Assembly: GCA_022494885.1 (NCBI GenBank) | Contig: JAGVSM010004887.1 | Coordinates: 1 to 64,000 of the forward strand | Direction of reading: 5' to 3' | Length of the DNA: 64,000 bases | DNA from: Micrasema longulum | Lineage: Eukaryota > Arthropoda > Insecta > Trichoptera > Brachycentridae | Shown here: positions 44,801-51,771 of the stretch, piece after piece | Layout: each line of letters opens with the position of its first letter | Numbering within the stretch: position 1 is the first letter of the stretch | Made by a program: the position numbers and the translations under genes | The notes under the pieces: model-generated | What the model saw: only the letters and a program-made list of their open reading frames with translations | Database searches by the model: none | What the model was told of the DNA's origin: nothing

Positions 44801-47800
44801 CCAACTACTGTTTCAAAATTATGACAGAAATGGTTGACTGTACAGAGCTGCTTGGTTTAATAACAATACATGAGCCAGCCAGGATTTGTAGACGGTACCA
44901 CCTGTTTCATGTACCAATAAGTAAAACATCGTATGTTAAAAATGCTTTTTTTCGTAGGACTTTTTCAATGTACAATACAAAATTTAAAAATATAGATTAC
45001 ACAAACATCACTCTGTCAGATTTAAAATTTACACTAAAAATGTATTATGTAACTTAGTAGACATTATAATAATAAATATGTACATCTCCCCTCCCCTCCT
45101 TATCCTCTCTTCAAGCATTTTTGTCCTTATCCCGCCCAATTTACAGTAACTTAATGTTCTTAAAATAAATATTCAAAAAATCTTTGATTATTGAGTACAT
45201 GAAAATAACATTTTTATATGTATAAATTGTATGTATTTATTTGATATGTATATATTTTCTTTGCTAACTTTGTATACTATGTGGAAATCTGTTATTAGTT
45301 CTGAGTTTATACACTATATCTGTTTGTTTACTAAAAATATGTATGTAGAACTGTTGATTTCCCTAATAAAATAAAATAAATATGAATGAGATGGTAAATA
45401 GAGCCACAAAAACCCTAGGCTTTGTTATCAGAACAACAAGAGAGTTTACGTCTGTTGATGCATTAAACATATTGTACATGACCCTAGTGAGAAGCCAGTT
45501 AGAATATGGGTCCTCATTATGTTACTCATATAAACAGTGTGGAGAAGGTCCAACGTACGTTTTTAAGATTTATAAATTTCAAATGAAACATTCGAATTGA
45601 AGAGCTTAACTATAAATGTTTAATGAAGCAGTTAAAATTAATATGTATTAGTGATAGAAGGGAAATTTCAGATGTAGTGCTGCTTTTCAAGTTATTAAAT
45701 AATGTTCTTGACAGTCCCGAACTTTTAAATTGTGTGAATTTTTGTGTGAGACAGCGTGGGACGAGACAAAATACTTCTTTCACTGTTGATTTGCATAGTT
45801 CAGACTATGCTAAATACTCACCTATTCCACGGTTCCACATGTTAGCAAACAAACATGGAAACATAGATTTATTTCATTTGTCTTTAAACCAACTAAAATC
45901 ATTACTTTTTAATCACTTCTTTTCGAAATTATAAAAATGTACTAAGTGTTATACTTGTTTTACTGTTTATGCTATGATACATCGCCTCTGTTACTTCAAT
46001 ACATTTTTATTTAAACCCTTTATTTATTGTTAATTTTCTGCATACCTATGTTATACATTCTTTTTTTTAATTTTTATTATTTCGTTATTTTCTGCTGATT
46101 TTATTTCATGTATCTATATTTTCTATACTGTGTTAAGGTGTTTTGTTTGATTATAATTGTTTGTCAATATTATTTTATACTTTGTCAAAGGCGTAAGCCG
46201 TCGAAATAAATAAATAAAATATATTTTTAAATCTGCAGTGCCCTGTAAGGGTTCTACTGATAATCATCACATGGTTTAAATTATTTTAACACTGTATGAT
46301 ATTAACCCGCATTCTCGGAGGACCACTGGTCAAACCCGAGGAAGTTGAAGAGCTCACCCCTTACCTAATAGCCCGATACTTTATGGATCTGGACTTGGAG
46401 GGAGAGACTTAACAAAGAGAGACCCCTTGTCCTCCACACAGTAGCTAGGTTCATTATATACCTGGGCTTGGAAGGTGAGAACTATTCACGGAGACCCGTC
46501 AAAATAGATCTTTACAGGTCGCAGAGATGTCAGAAGTTTGTATAGGACTGACATCTTTCAGAGAGAATGCGCTAATTGGTCAAAAAACTAAGTGGAAGTA
46601 AACCACACCTATATGAAAATGAATCTAATTACAAAATCACACGTTCAGTTTTACCTTTGTGGGGTGCAACAATATTGAAGGAGAATACGTGTGGACTAAC
46701 TGCCAGATAGTCTCCGTAGAACTCCTGAACCTCTCGAACTACTTCCTGCTCATCACACTCAGCCAGGGTCTTCACGTCCACTTTGGATATTATGTTACTA
46801 AAATCTAAAAACACAAAGCCTCAAATAAAATTTTAGACAAAAGTTTGGTTACAGGATAAATTTGCGAAAATATGGAGGAAGAATTACAAATGACTATTAT
46901 TATTATGGATAATTTATATAGCGTCATTTTTGTAATATAATACTTCAAGGGCCCTTTACAAAGTGATTCTATAGATAAATAAATTTAATTGAACTATTTG
47001 AATTTGTAATTAAAGTAAAACAATTTATTTTCTTATCACATGCTACGGGTCCTCAACAACCCTCCTACAAGGCGGTAGACAGGCGACTATAAAATACAGC
47101 GTTGTATGGGACTCATGGCCAGCGCAAAAGAGAGGTTAGGTTGCAAAAAAATAATCATATCAATGTGTCAAACAGTAAAAAATTACTTTTTCAATTTGTC
47201 AAATCTTGATCTAATGATTTTCTTCCTTATTGCTGCTCGATACAACTAACCGTAAATATTTTTTCCGTTTAATGATAATATTATCATTTCACTCTCTGAA
47301 TATTAACCTAGCCGGACCGAAGGGGGATTCGAATCCCCCATAGACGGATTTGGTCAATTTCACTTTATGCTAAAATGAACGCAAACTAACAAAAATGAAT
47401 AAAATACACGAATGAGTAAAATATGTGTATATTATTTATTGTTTCAGCATTTACTTTGTGGAAAAACATTTTGAATTTATTTAAAATAAAACACTTTGTA
47501 AATTTACCACACAAGAGTTTGATACATTAAAACACGACTAGTTTCGGGTAATCAGTATTACCCATCCTCAGGTGTAAATATAAACTAAACTAAAATACAT
47601 ACACAGATTAATACTTAGGTACTGATAGGGTCGGGTGGAAGGGTGAAGGGGGAAGGCACCTGTTATATTTACACCCGAGGATGGGTAATACTGATTACCC
47701 GAAACTAGTCGTGTTATAATGTATTAAACTCTTGTGTGGTAAATTTACAAACTGTTTTATTTGAAATAAATTCAAAATATGTGCGTGCGAAAACATGAAT

Positions 47801-49967
47801 AAATTATTGCACGTTCATAAACACTTCCAGCGTTTTATTCTCCTGATGCCATATACAAGTAGGCGCTGGGGTTGTTTGGTCCCCCCGTTCGGATCATGTG
47901 TAATTTTTGGATGTTTAGTGAGGGAAAGGTTAACAAGGATTCAATTTTAAGCCTTGATAAAGGAACAGTTGTGATTTGAAACCGGTCAGCATATTAAATT
48001 GAAGTATTGAACATGGGAAATCAAAAATCTAGTGCTTCAAATATTGATTTTTTCAATTTATGGACTGAAGTTTTTATATCCTTGTAAAAGCCATATAGGC
48101 ATTAATTCCGCCTTTCCAGTGATGCGTGGCTAGTACATATTGCATCTTATAACTTTAATATCTTTATAAATAAAATGAATTATGAGTTATGATTTTCGGT
48201 ATTCCTCTGTTATACATTTACTTATTGGTTGATTGATTTTTTTATTGAATAATTAATGCTTATTGGGAACAGAAAAAGCATTTTATCAAAAATCGGAGAT
48301 AAATCACCAATACAAATTTTGACCAATGTGTCGCATGTTGTAGAGTACGTAATAAAACAGTAATCCCAATATATAATTTAACGTAGTTATGCAGAAAGCA
48401 GCCAGCCATAGAAAAGTGAAACTGAGATAATAGCACTTTTGAGAAAAGAGTGACTAATCAAATCTGCAAAACAGTTTGAATGTTTTTGACTTTAACAAAT
48501 GATAAACAATGAATACATTAGGTTTTTTTTTAATATATTGATTTTTTCTACTGACATTTCTTGGTGGAACTGCATTTTAATTATAATAATAAAAATACTT
48601 TATAGTTTTATTCCACTTTTATTTATAATTATTTTATAAATTTTTTACCAGTGACCGGGTTTCGTCGTGACCGACATCTGACATCGACCAGTCTGACGAT
48701 GTCGGTCACGACGAAACCCGGTCACTGGTAAAAAATTTATAAAATAATTATAAATAAAAGTGGAATAAAACTATAAAGTATTTTTATTATTATAATTTTT
48801 TTTAAATATTACAAACAAGAATCTAATTATGTATTTGACCAGTTTTAATGATTTTTAAAGTACCGTAAGATTTTTCTTGTGCTGTAGGTGTTTTCTGCAA
48901 ATTGAGAATTGCAGTTTTTGTGATCGACACCATTTTTAGGAGGTGATTAATACAGTTTTTTGTATGAAAGCGGTCTGGCTGCTTTTAGCATAACATATAA
49001 TTGACCTAACTGCACTCGATAACATCAATATAATTTTTTTTCAAATTTGTGGACTGGCTGTTTTCTGCATAACTACATTCAATTGTCTCCCACACTCTTT
49101 GCTTCTTTTTTCAATACTATAGCTAAAATATTATATTTCACAAGTCACACGCGCGAACAGCAAAGTTTCTAGTACTTCTCCAAGACGCCAGTTAGTACCT
49201 CTTCGACTTTCGCCAGGGGTGGTTCTTTCGCCCACGCTGCGAGCATGAGCTAATGGTTTTTAAATGTTATCACTTTTGACTTCAACTATAAATAATTGAA
49301 GCAATTGCCTATGAATATTACATTTTTCCCATTTAAAATCTCTCATTTTTGGCATGATGAATATACAGCACAGTAATGCGCCGATGTTTTTGGGACAGTA
49401 AGGGAAAGGTTAATATTTTATTTTTAATATGTCCAAATATTTGTAGAAGAATACTGGATTTCACTTTCTAGGGAGTAAAAGATTGAAAGATATTACAATA
49501 GAGATGGGTAAATTTTTTAATATGTAAAAAAAATATGAATGAGTCAAAATAGAACTTACAAATGAAGTAAACGCCATATTTGGGGTACCTCAATTCCCTC
49601 GAGAGAAGCGCTATATTTTCAGCAGTGGGGCGAAGGAAAACAATGCACTTTAGATGTTTCAAGCCGTCTCCTTGATTCGCGGCGTCTATTCGTTCAAATA
49701 AATATACTTCTTTTTGTAAAATCTCCGATTGGCCGTACACCATACTGACAATACTAGTCTAAAAACATTAAAACTAATGTTAATAAAGCTTAGCAAATAA
49801 CACTATTTATTCATAAACCAATTTACAATTTTAATTCAAGTTAAATGGAACGGAAAATATGTTCGTAAAACTACCGTTTCTTTATCCATAAGTAATATTT
49901 TCATCCCAGGCCCACTTTCCTCTGCCATTTTTGTGATGTACATTTTTACCGCTTGTGTCACGTTCAT
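32534..49967 (-). CDS. Vps45: Vps45, complete nine-exon SM-family protein
   Basis: Exons in transcript order: 49967-49875, 49758-49560, 46804-46655, 43906-43659, 42713-42579, 39972-39832, 35968-35831, 34326-34069, 32875-32534. They sum to 1704 nt, 567 aa plus TGA, close to the roughly 570 aa usual for Vps45. All junctions keep frame with GT-AG ends. Landmarks include [14 protein letters not shown] near residue 20, [28 protein letters not shown] at 98, [30 protein letters not shown] near 215-234, [20 protein letters not shown] across 305-325, and [13 protein letters not shown] then [11 protein letters not shown] near the C-terminus. Vps45 is a Sec1/Munc18 protein that binds Tlg2/syntaxin-16-type SNAREs to drive endosome/TGN membrane fusion. 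Several introns carry LINEs, SINEs and ribozyme-like fold-backs. No internal stop or frameshift, so it should be functional. Confidence 0.97.
32876..34068 (-). other. Vps45 intron 8
   Basis: Contains a probable plus-strand LINE tail at 33420-33540 (CCCAACTCAACACAGGGCTC, similar to the inverted one at 41745-41805) and ATTTTATTT runs at 33925-33955. Nothing else recognised. Confidence 0.45.
34069..34326 (-). CDS. Vps45: Vps45 exon 8, GC-rich
   Basis: Acceptor AATTCCAG, donor AAG|GTAAGA. 86 codons, phase 0: [30 protein letters not shown], then [14 protein letters not shown]. This is the helical region of domain 3b. Confidence 0.95.
34805..35160 (-). repeat. Family A copy, inverted
   Basis: GGAACATGGAAGTCTAACCG, GACCTGTCATTGGCTGG and AACATTCACAATTCTACC; closes with TTTTGAGTTTGTCCAAATGT. 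Head-to-head with the copy that follows. Confidence 0.75.
35161..35500 (+). repeat. Family A copy 1 of a local direct duplication
   Basis: The 266 bp from 35161 to 35426 recur at 35538-35803, an offset of 377 bp, with about three differences. It continues to the family edge ACATTTGGACAAACTCAAAT. Confidence 0.85.
35538..35803 (+). repeat. Family A copy 2 of the duplication
   Basis: Near-identical to 35161-35426. Ends 26 bp from the splice donor side of Vps45 exon 7, so the duplication nearly reached coding sequence. Confidence 0.85.
35831..35968 (-). CDS. Vps45: Vps45 exon 7
   Basis: Acceptor TTAATAG, donor CAG|GTATAA. 46 codons, phase 0: [20 protein letters not shown], then [19 protein letters not shown] family A repeat copy stops 26 bp downstream of the donor, and a pogo-like element sits 71 bp upstream of the acceptor. 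Confidence 0.96.
36040..37118. mobile_element. pogo/Tigger-like DNA element, non-autonomous
   Basis: TA-flanked ends CAGTAAAACCTCTGTTTTACG-like and its complement CGTAAAAACGAGGTTTTACTG. No transposase; carries a family 3 SINE at 36510-36685 and a GC-rich patch near 36925. Confidence 0.8.
36510..36685 (+). mobile_element. tRNA-derived SINE (family 3)
   Basis: The best copy of this family: GTGGTCTCGTGGCATGTGG (A box), GAGGTTCGAACCCC (B box), then the CAACTTGATTTCCATTTTC body and a poly(A)-rich end. Confidence 0.75.
37121..37610 (+). mobile_element. Jockey/CR1-like LINE 3' end, decayed
   Basis: Frame-shifted RT C-terminus: LQIWNP-like start, [10 protein letters not shown], then a YNDLP-like stretch (CTACAACGACCTACCT). 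The tail ACCCTAACGGGTTTTTTAAA, then TGTAAATAAATAAA, is a small hairpin plus A-rich end typical of such LINEs. Confidence 0.65.
37901..38308. mobile_element. Ribozyme-like fold-back element, full palindrome (type 1)
   Basis: 408 bp that folds on itself: arms of about 200 bp meet near 38105 with almost no loop. The central part is a mirror of a GAAAGAGAGAGAAAGAAG purine run. The right arm retains a hammerhead-like motif; the left arm motif is scrambled. A deleted relative lies at 60380. Confidence 0.85.
38215..38252 (+). ncRNA. Hammerhead-like motif (type 1), one core change
   Basis: Stem I TTC/GAA; core CTGACCA (G8 changed to C); bulged T; stem II GAGG-TAGTAA-CCTC; GAA; AC-CG-GT; cleavage nucleotide C38249. 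G8 is catalytic, so this copy is probably dead. Confidence 0.5.
38876..39345. mobile_element. GC-rich non-autonomous DNA element, tentative
   Basis: Ends GGGCCTGCCACAC and GTGTGGCGGGGC form an imperfect inverted repeat around 470 bp that is far richer in GC and CpG than its flanks. Interior has direct and inverted ACTCGTC/GCGCGAG motifs. No ORF of known family. Confidence 0.45.
39832..39972 (-). CDS. Vps45: Vps45 exon 6
   Basis: Acceptor ACATTTCAG, donor AAA|GTAAGT. 47 codons, phase 0: [20 protein letters not shown] through [20 protein letters not shown], conserved in domain 3a. Confidence 0.96.
39973..40955 (-). other. Vps45 intron 5, upstream part
   Basis: AT-rich with no recognised gene; a GC-richer patch at 40085-40235 matches nothing else in the window. 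Confidence 0.4.
40960..41345 (+). repeat. Dispersed repeat family B
   Basis: TCTTCTTGCGGTGCCTTGTC, GACGTTGGCGATCACTACG and GAAAGTATCTCGGGCCTGCG recur inverted at 42770-42890. The copies also agree as peptide ([12 protein letters not shown] against [12 protein letters not shown]). Confidence 0.7.
41415..41672 (-). mobile_element. tRNA-derived SINE (family 1)
   Basis: Near-complete: GGCCTCGTGGTATAATGGTC, a mutated B box (GGTTAGATTCCCG) and a 3' end at the ATGGTGCATAGGGCACTGCA block on the plus strand. Confidence 0.85.
41690..41805 (-). mobile_element. LINE 3' tail with (TAAA)n
   Basis: Minus strand: CATCTCAACACAGGACTTTT, AGTTGGGACTTATTGTCTC, then an (AAAT)n run of seven units. Similar to 33420-33540. 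Confidence 0.6.
41900..42265 (+). mobile_element. LINE 3' tail family C with conserved hairpin
   Basis: Counterpart of 1765-2130: GTTCATTGATCAACACAG, ACAAACTATGGC, GTCGTATTGTAAACT, then the GACAAGATCTGGAC inverted repeat at 42052-42132 and a tail CGTCAATAAATAAATAAAT. Confidence 0.65.
42312..42535 (+). mobile_element. tRNA-derived SINE (family 1), well preserved
   Basis: GGCCTCGAGGTGTAATGGTC, GGTTCGATTCCCG, body to GTGCGGAAAAAGAATGATGG. Antisense to Vps45, just downstream of exon 5. Confidence 0.88.
42579..42713 (-). CDS. Vps45: Vps45 exon 5
   Basis: Acceptor TTTTCTAG, donor AAG|GTTTTT. Exactly 45 codons, phase 0: [11 protein letters not shown], then [18 protein letters not shown], a conserved Vps45 block. 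A tRNA-SINE ends about 44 bp past its donor. Confidence 0.96.
42770..42895 (-). repeat. Dispersed repeat family B
   Basis: Inverted copy of 40960: CTTCTTGCGGTGCCTTATCA, CGACGTTGGCAATCTCTACA, GCATCTCGGTCCTGCG. The remaining 42896-43550 intron shows no feature. Confidence 0.7.
43554..43595 (-). ncRNA. Hammerhead-like remnant
   Basis: Minus strand: CTGACAA (G8 changed), bulged A, GGAAC/GTTCT hairpin, GAA, ACCGTT, C. Stem I barely pairs. Similar to 47951; together they suggest another family (AAGGAACAG stem II). Confidence 0.35.
43659..43906 (-). CDS. Vps45: Vps45 exon 4, GC-rich
   Basis: Acceptor TTGTTGTAG, donor CAG|GTTAAA. It opens by completing Asp ([16 protein letters not shown]) and ends [18 protein letters not shown], the SM-family LDR-D-D--TPLL signature. 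Much higher GC than exons 1-3. Confidence 0.95.
44190..45375 (+). mobile_element. Jockey-like LINE 3' part, ORF broken
   Basis: Reverse transcriptase catalytic motif FADD in [18 protein letters not shown], then [17 protein letters not shown], a frameshift near 44430-44530, [17 protein letters not shown], and a tail ending CCTAATAAAATAAAATAAAT. 5'-truncated. Confidence 0.85.
45380..46222 (+). mobile_element. Second jockey-like LINE 3' part, tandem to the first
   Basis: [34 protein letters not shown], a break near 45600, then a C-terminal segment ending [13 protein letters not shown]. Tail GGCGTAAGCCGTCGAAATAA, then an AAATAAAT run. A different lineage from its neighbour. Confidence 0.8.
46223..46654 (-). 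other. Vps45 intron, nothing recognised
   Basis: GC moderately higher at 46310-46500, without exon or repeat that I can match. Confidence 0.35.
46655..46804 (-). CDS. Vps45: Vps45 exon 3
   Basis: Acceptor GTTTTTAG; its first two bases finish a split Tyr codon giving [16 protein letters not shown]. Donor CACAAAG|GTAAAA. Ends in a split codon after [14 protein letters not shown]. Confidence 0.95.
46897..47050 (-). mobile_element. CR1/L2-like 3' tail
   Basis: Minus strand: AGCATGTG side, AAAGGGCCCTTGAAG, then ATGACGCTATATAAATTATC and an AAT repeat; the same order as 59600-59998, shortened. Confidence 0.65.
47532..47575 (-). ncRNA. Hammerhead-like ribozyme motif, left arm (type 3)
   Basis: Minus strand, 44 nt: stem I ACAC/GTGT; core CTGAGGA (N7 = G); bulged T; stem II GGGTAA-TACTGA-TTACCC; GAA; stem III AC-TA-GT; cleavage nucleotide C. 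All core bases are consistent with the hammerhead consensus. Confidence 0.65.
47671..47714 (+). ncRNA. Hammerhead-like motif, right arm, U4 mutated (type 3)
   Basis: Same as the left arm except CCGAGGA in place of CTGAGGA. Stems I, II and III are intact, so it folds but probably does not cleave. Confidence 0.5.
47951..47990 (+). ncRNA. Hammerhead-like remnant
   Basis: CTTGATAA for the core, then AGGAACAG hairpin side, GAA, ACCGGT, C. The core is disrupted; kept because GAAACCGGTC and the AAGGAACAG side match 43554. Confidence 0.3.
48579..48797. mobile_element. Ribozyme-like fold-back element, near-perfect palindrome (type 2)
   Basis: 219 bp with arms of about 100 bp. Outer edge AATTATAATAATAAAAATAC and inner TTACCAGTGACCGGGTTTCG are mirrored. 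The right arm has a complete hammerhead-like motif; the left lacks the CTGACGA half. Confidence 0.85.
48688..48728 (+). ncRNA. Hammerhead-like ribozyme motif (type 2)
   Basis: Stem I CCAGT (48688) with ACTGG (48724), five Watson-Crick pairs; core CTGACGA 48693-48699; bulged T; stem II GTCG-GTCA-CGAC; GAA 48713-48715; stem III AC-CCG-GT; cleavage predicted after C48723. The cleanest single candidate. Confidence 0.7.
49150..49410. repeat. Dispersed repeat family E
   Basis: Inverted relative to 17260-17560: GCTGCGAGCATGAGCTAATG, ACTTTTGAC, TTGAAGCAATTGCC, TCTCATTTTTGG in the same order. Confidence 0.5.
49560..49758 (-). CDS. Vps45: Vps45 exon 2
   Basis: Acceptor TTTTTAG, donor ATTT|GTAAGT. 66 codons plus one base. 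[20 protein letters not shown], then [12 protein letters not shown] and [12 protein letters not shown] are conserved in domain 1 of Vps45. Confidence 0.96.
49875..49967 (-). CDS. Vps45: Vps45 exon 1 (start codon)
   Basis: 31 codons from ATG at 49967 ([20 protein letters not shown] onward), ending AAAGAAACG|GTAGTT. The start aligns with the conserved N-terminus of the family, and the context CAAAATGA has A at -3. Confidence 0.95.
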
Positions 49968-51705
49968 TTTGAAATATTATCTCAATAGGAATTTCTAAAT
50001 TGTTACACTGGAACAAATGGAAATAAACAAGATTATGTCAAGAAAATATAAACGTCAACTAGATTTTGACGTTTGAGAAATATTCATAGTAACAGGTTAC
50101 CATTAACAATAACCAATAATGAATGATTAGCTCACAGGAAGCTGGGGCGTATTGTACGTAAATGAATTTGATTGATAACGAGAAAAACATATTTGACCCT
50201 AAATGAAGTGTTACGACAATAGTGACTCATTTTTGATACAGATGTATCTGTAATTCAGATTTAGAATAAAGAGTTATTGTTTCATTATTTTTTTTAATGG
50301 GTAGGTATTTGTTTACTTTGCTCTACAATAGGCCAAGAAGTCGAATGACTACACAAAACACCTAGAAAATTAATGTATGAATTTGGGAGAAGCTAGGAAT
50401 GTTTGTCAGGATCATCTTCTCTGTTAAACTACCCCTGTAAGGGTAATGGCGTAATTACAGTAAAAATAGTGGTCAATATCGTGGTTACGCAAGGAAGTGA
50501 ATCCGAAATCCCCTTACGCGAAGTTTTCGTTTTAACACGCTGTGAGGCCTATAAGAGTCATCAGTTATCAACGTACTTGTAAAATTAATATATTCGGCCG
50601 CTTATAAAAGCCAACGCTAGAAATGAATGGCAAAATAAACTCGAAACAATCGCAACAACAATAATTATCTATCATAATCATAATCTACAAAAATATCAAG
50701 TAACCATTGAATTGACTTCATTACATTTATGAATAAAACCATCCCCCTACTGTCTTAGAAAAACGTCAATGTTAATCTTTCAGATTTACTCGAAGTAACT
50801 AAGGGACGCGGAATTGACGTGGGAGGGTGCGAGAGTGCTAGCTGGCAATAAGGTCTTTTGGAGGCTTCAGGTGATGTCCGCATGCTCCACTATTCATTTA
50901 TGACCAGATGTGGAAAAAAAAGAAGCACAGTGTATCACGGATAATTACAAAACACATTATGTTTTATAATTATCCGCAAAGTCCACTTCAATTTTTTATA
51001 TTCTTTATGTCAAATTTTAAAGTTTATTTTATCTGTTTACTCATATTGAAATTATACACTATTTTATCCCACTCAGATACTTTTTAGTATAATAATCCAA
51101 TTTATCAGTCTTCAACCATTATATATTTAACTGTATTCATTTAATAAAAATAGGAATTATTTGTTTACTTTTTACTTTATCTTACTGCCGTTTAGCCTTA
51201 CAAAACGCTGCCCAGGTTTTTGTTTATTCAATGTAGGTGTTGGTTCAAATACCATTTTGACAAAATTGAGTTATAAAATATTTTATTCATTTTCAAAGTC
51301 AAATAAATAAAATCAGTAAGTGGAGATTGGCAATAAAAAAATGCTGAAAATACTATTTAATAATGGAAAAAACAATAATTCTTTATCTACATGGACGCGT
51401 AATGAAATAATGAACATATTGGCATTCATAACTTAATTTTGCTAAAAATGGTCTATTGAACATACAAGAACTAGGGCAGTGAAAAGCAGTTTAAAATTTG
51501 TAATGTAAAATGGCCGTCATGAAAAGTAATAAAACAGGCTCAAAGCAGCAGGTCAAAAAATCTGGATGCTTTATTTTATGAATATGAAAACGAAACGTTG
51601 GGTACGTACTTTACACTCTTTGACATTTCAATCTTTTTTACTTTTTTCTTCTTCTTTGTGTCATAAAACAGGTTGTCTATGTTATCCGTCAATAAAAAAA
51701 TAAAA
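49968..51705. promoter_or_regulatory. Head-to-head spacer between Vps45 and the next gene
   Basis: 1.74 kb between two divergent start codons. I see no clear TATA box or CpG-rich core. It holds a degraded RTE tail at 50366-50470. Both promoters presumably lie here; that is inferred from gene orientation only. Confidence 0.4.
50366..50470 (+). mobile_element. RTE-like LINE tail, degraded
   Basis: ATGTATGAATTTGGGAGAAG, CTAGGAATG, TGTCAGGATC, then ACCCCTGTAAGGGTAATGGC; the last 100 bp of the (TAG)n-tailed subfamily with internal deletions. Confidence 0.55.
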
Positions 51706-51771
51706 ATGGATTCCTTGGCGAATTACGGCAGTGACGACGAATATGAATATGAAAATTCACACCAGGATTCC
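51706..51771 (+). CDS. Exon 1 of unidentified gene
   Basis: 22 codons, MDSLANYGSDDEYEYENSHQ then DS, donor TCC|GTAAGT (consensus), phase 0. The short YGSDDE acidic start is a pattern seen at the N-termini of several splicing-related proteins; that likeness is only suggestive. Confidence 0.65.

Larger units (their letters stand above)
47469..47777. mobile_element. Ribozyme-like fold-back element (type 3)
   Basis: 309 bp; inverted arms of about 110 bp (47469-47580 and 47665-47777) around an 85-bp loop. Each arm has a hammerhead-like motif in opposite orientation; only the left one keeps a canonical core. Edge CACACAAGAGTTT/AAACTCTTGTGTG. Confidence 0.82.

Noticed and set aside
47300..47345. 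tRNA T-arm-like GGGGGATTCGAATCCCCC
   Set aside because: A perfect T-arm-like hairpin, but no D-arm or acceptor stem at tRNA spacing; probably a SINE remnant or chance.
51679..51705. Upstream in-frame ATG (MLSVNKKIK)
   Set aside because: Possible, but ATG at 51706 has better context and begins the acidic segment; left as an alternative start.
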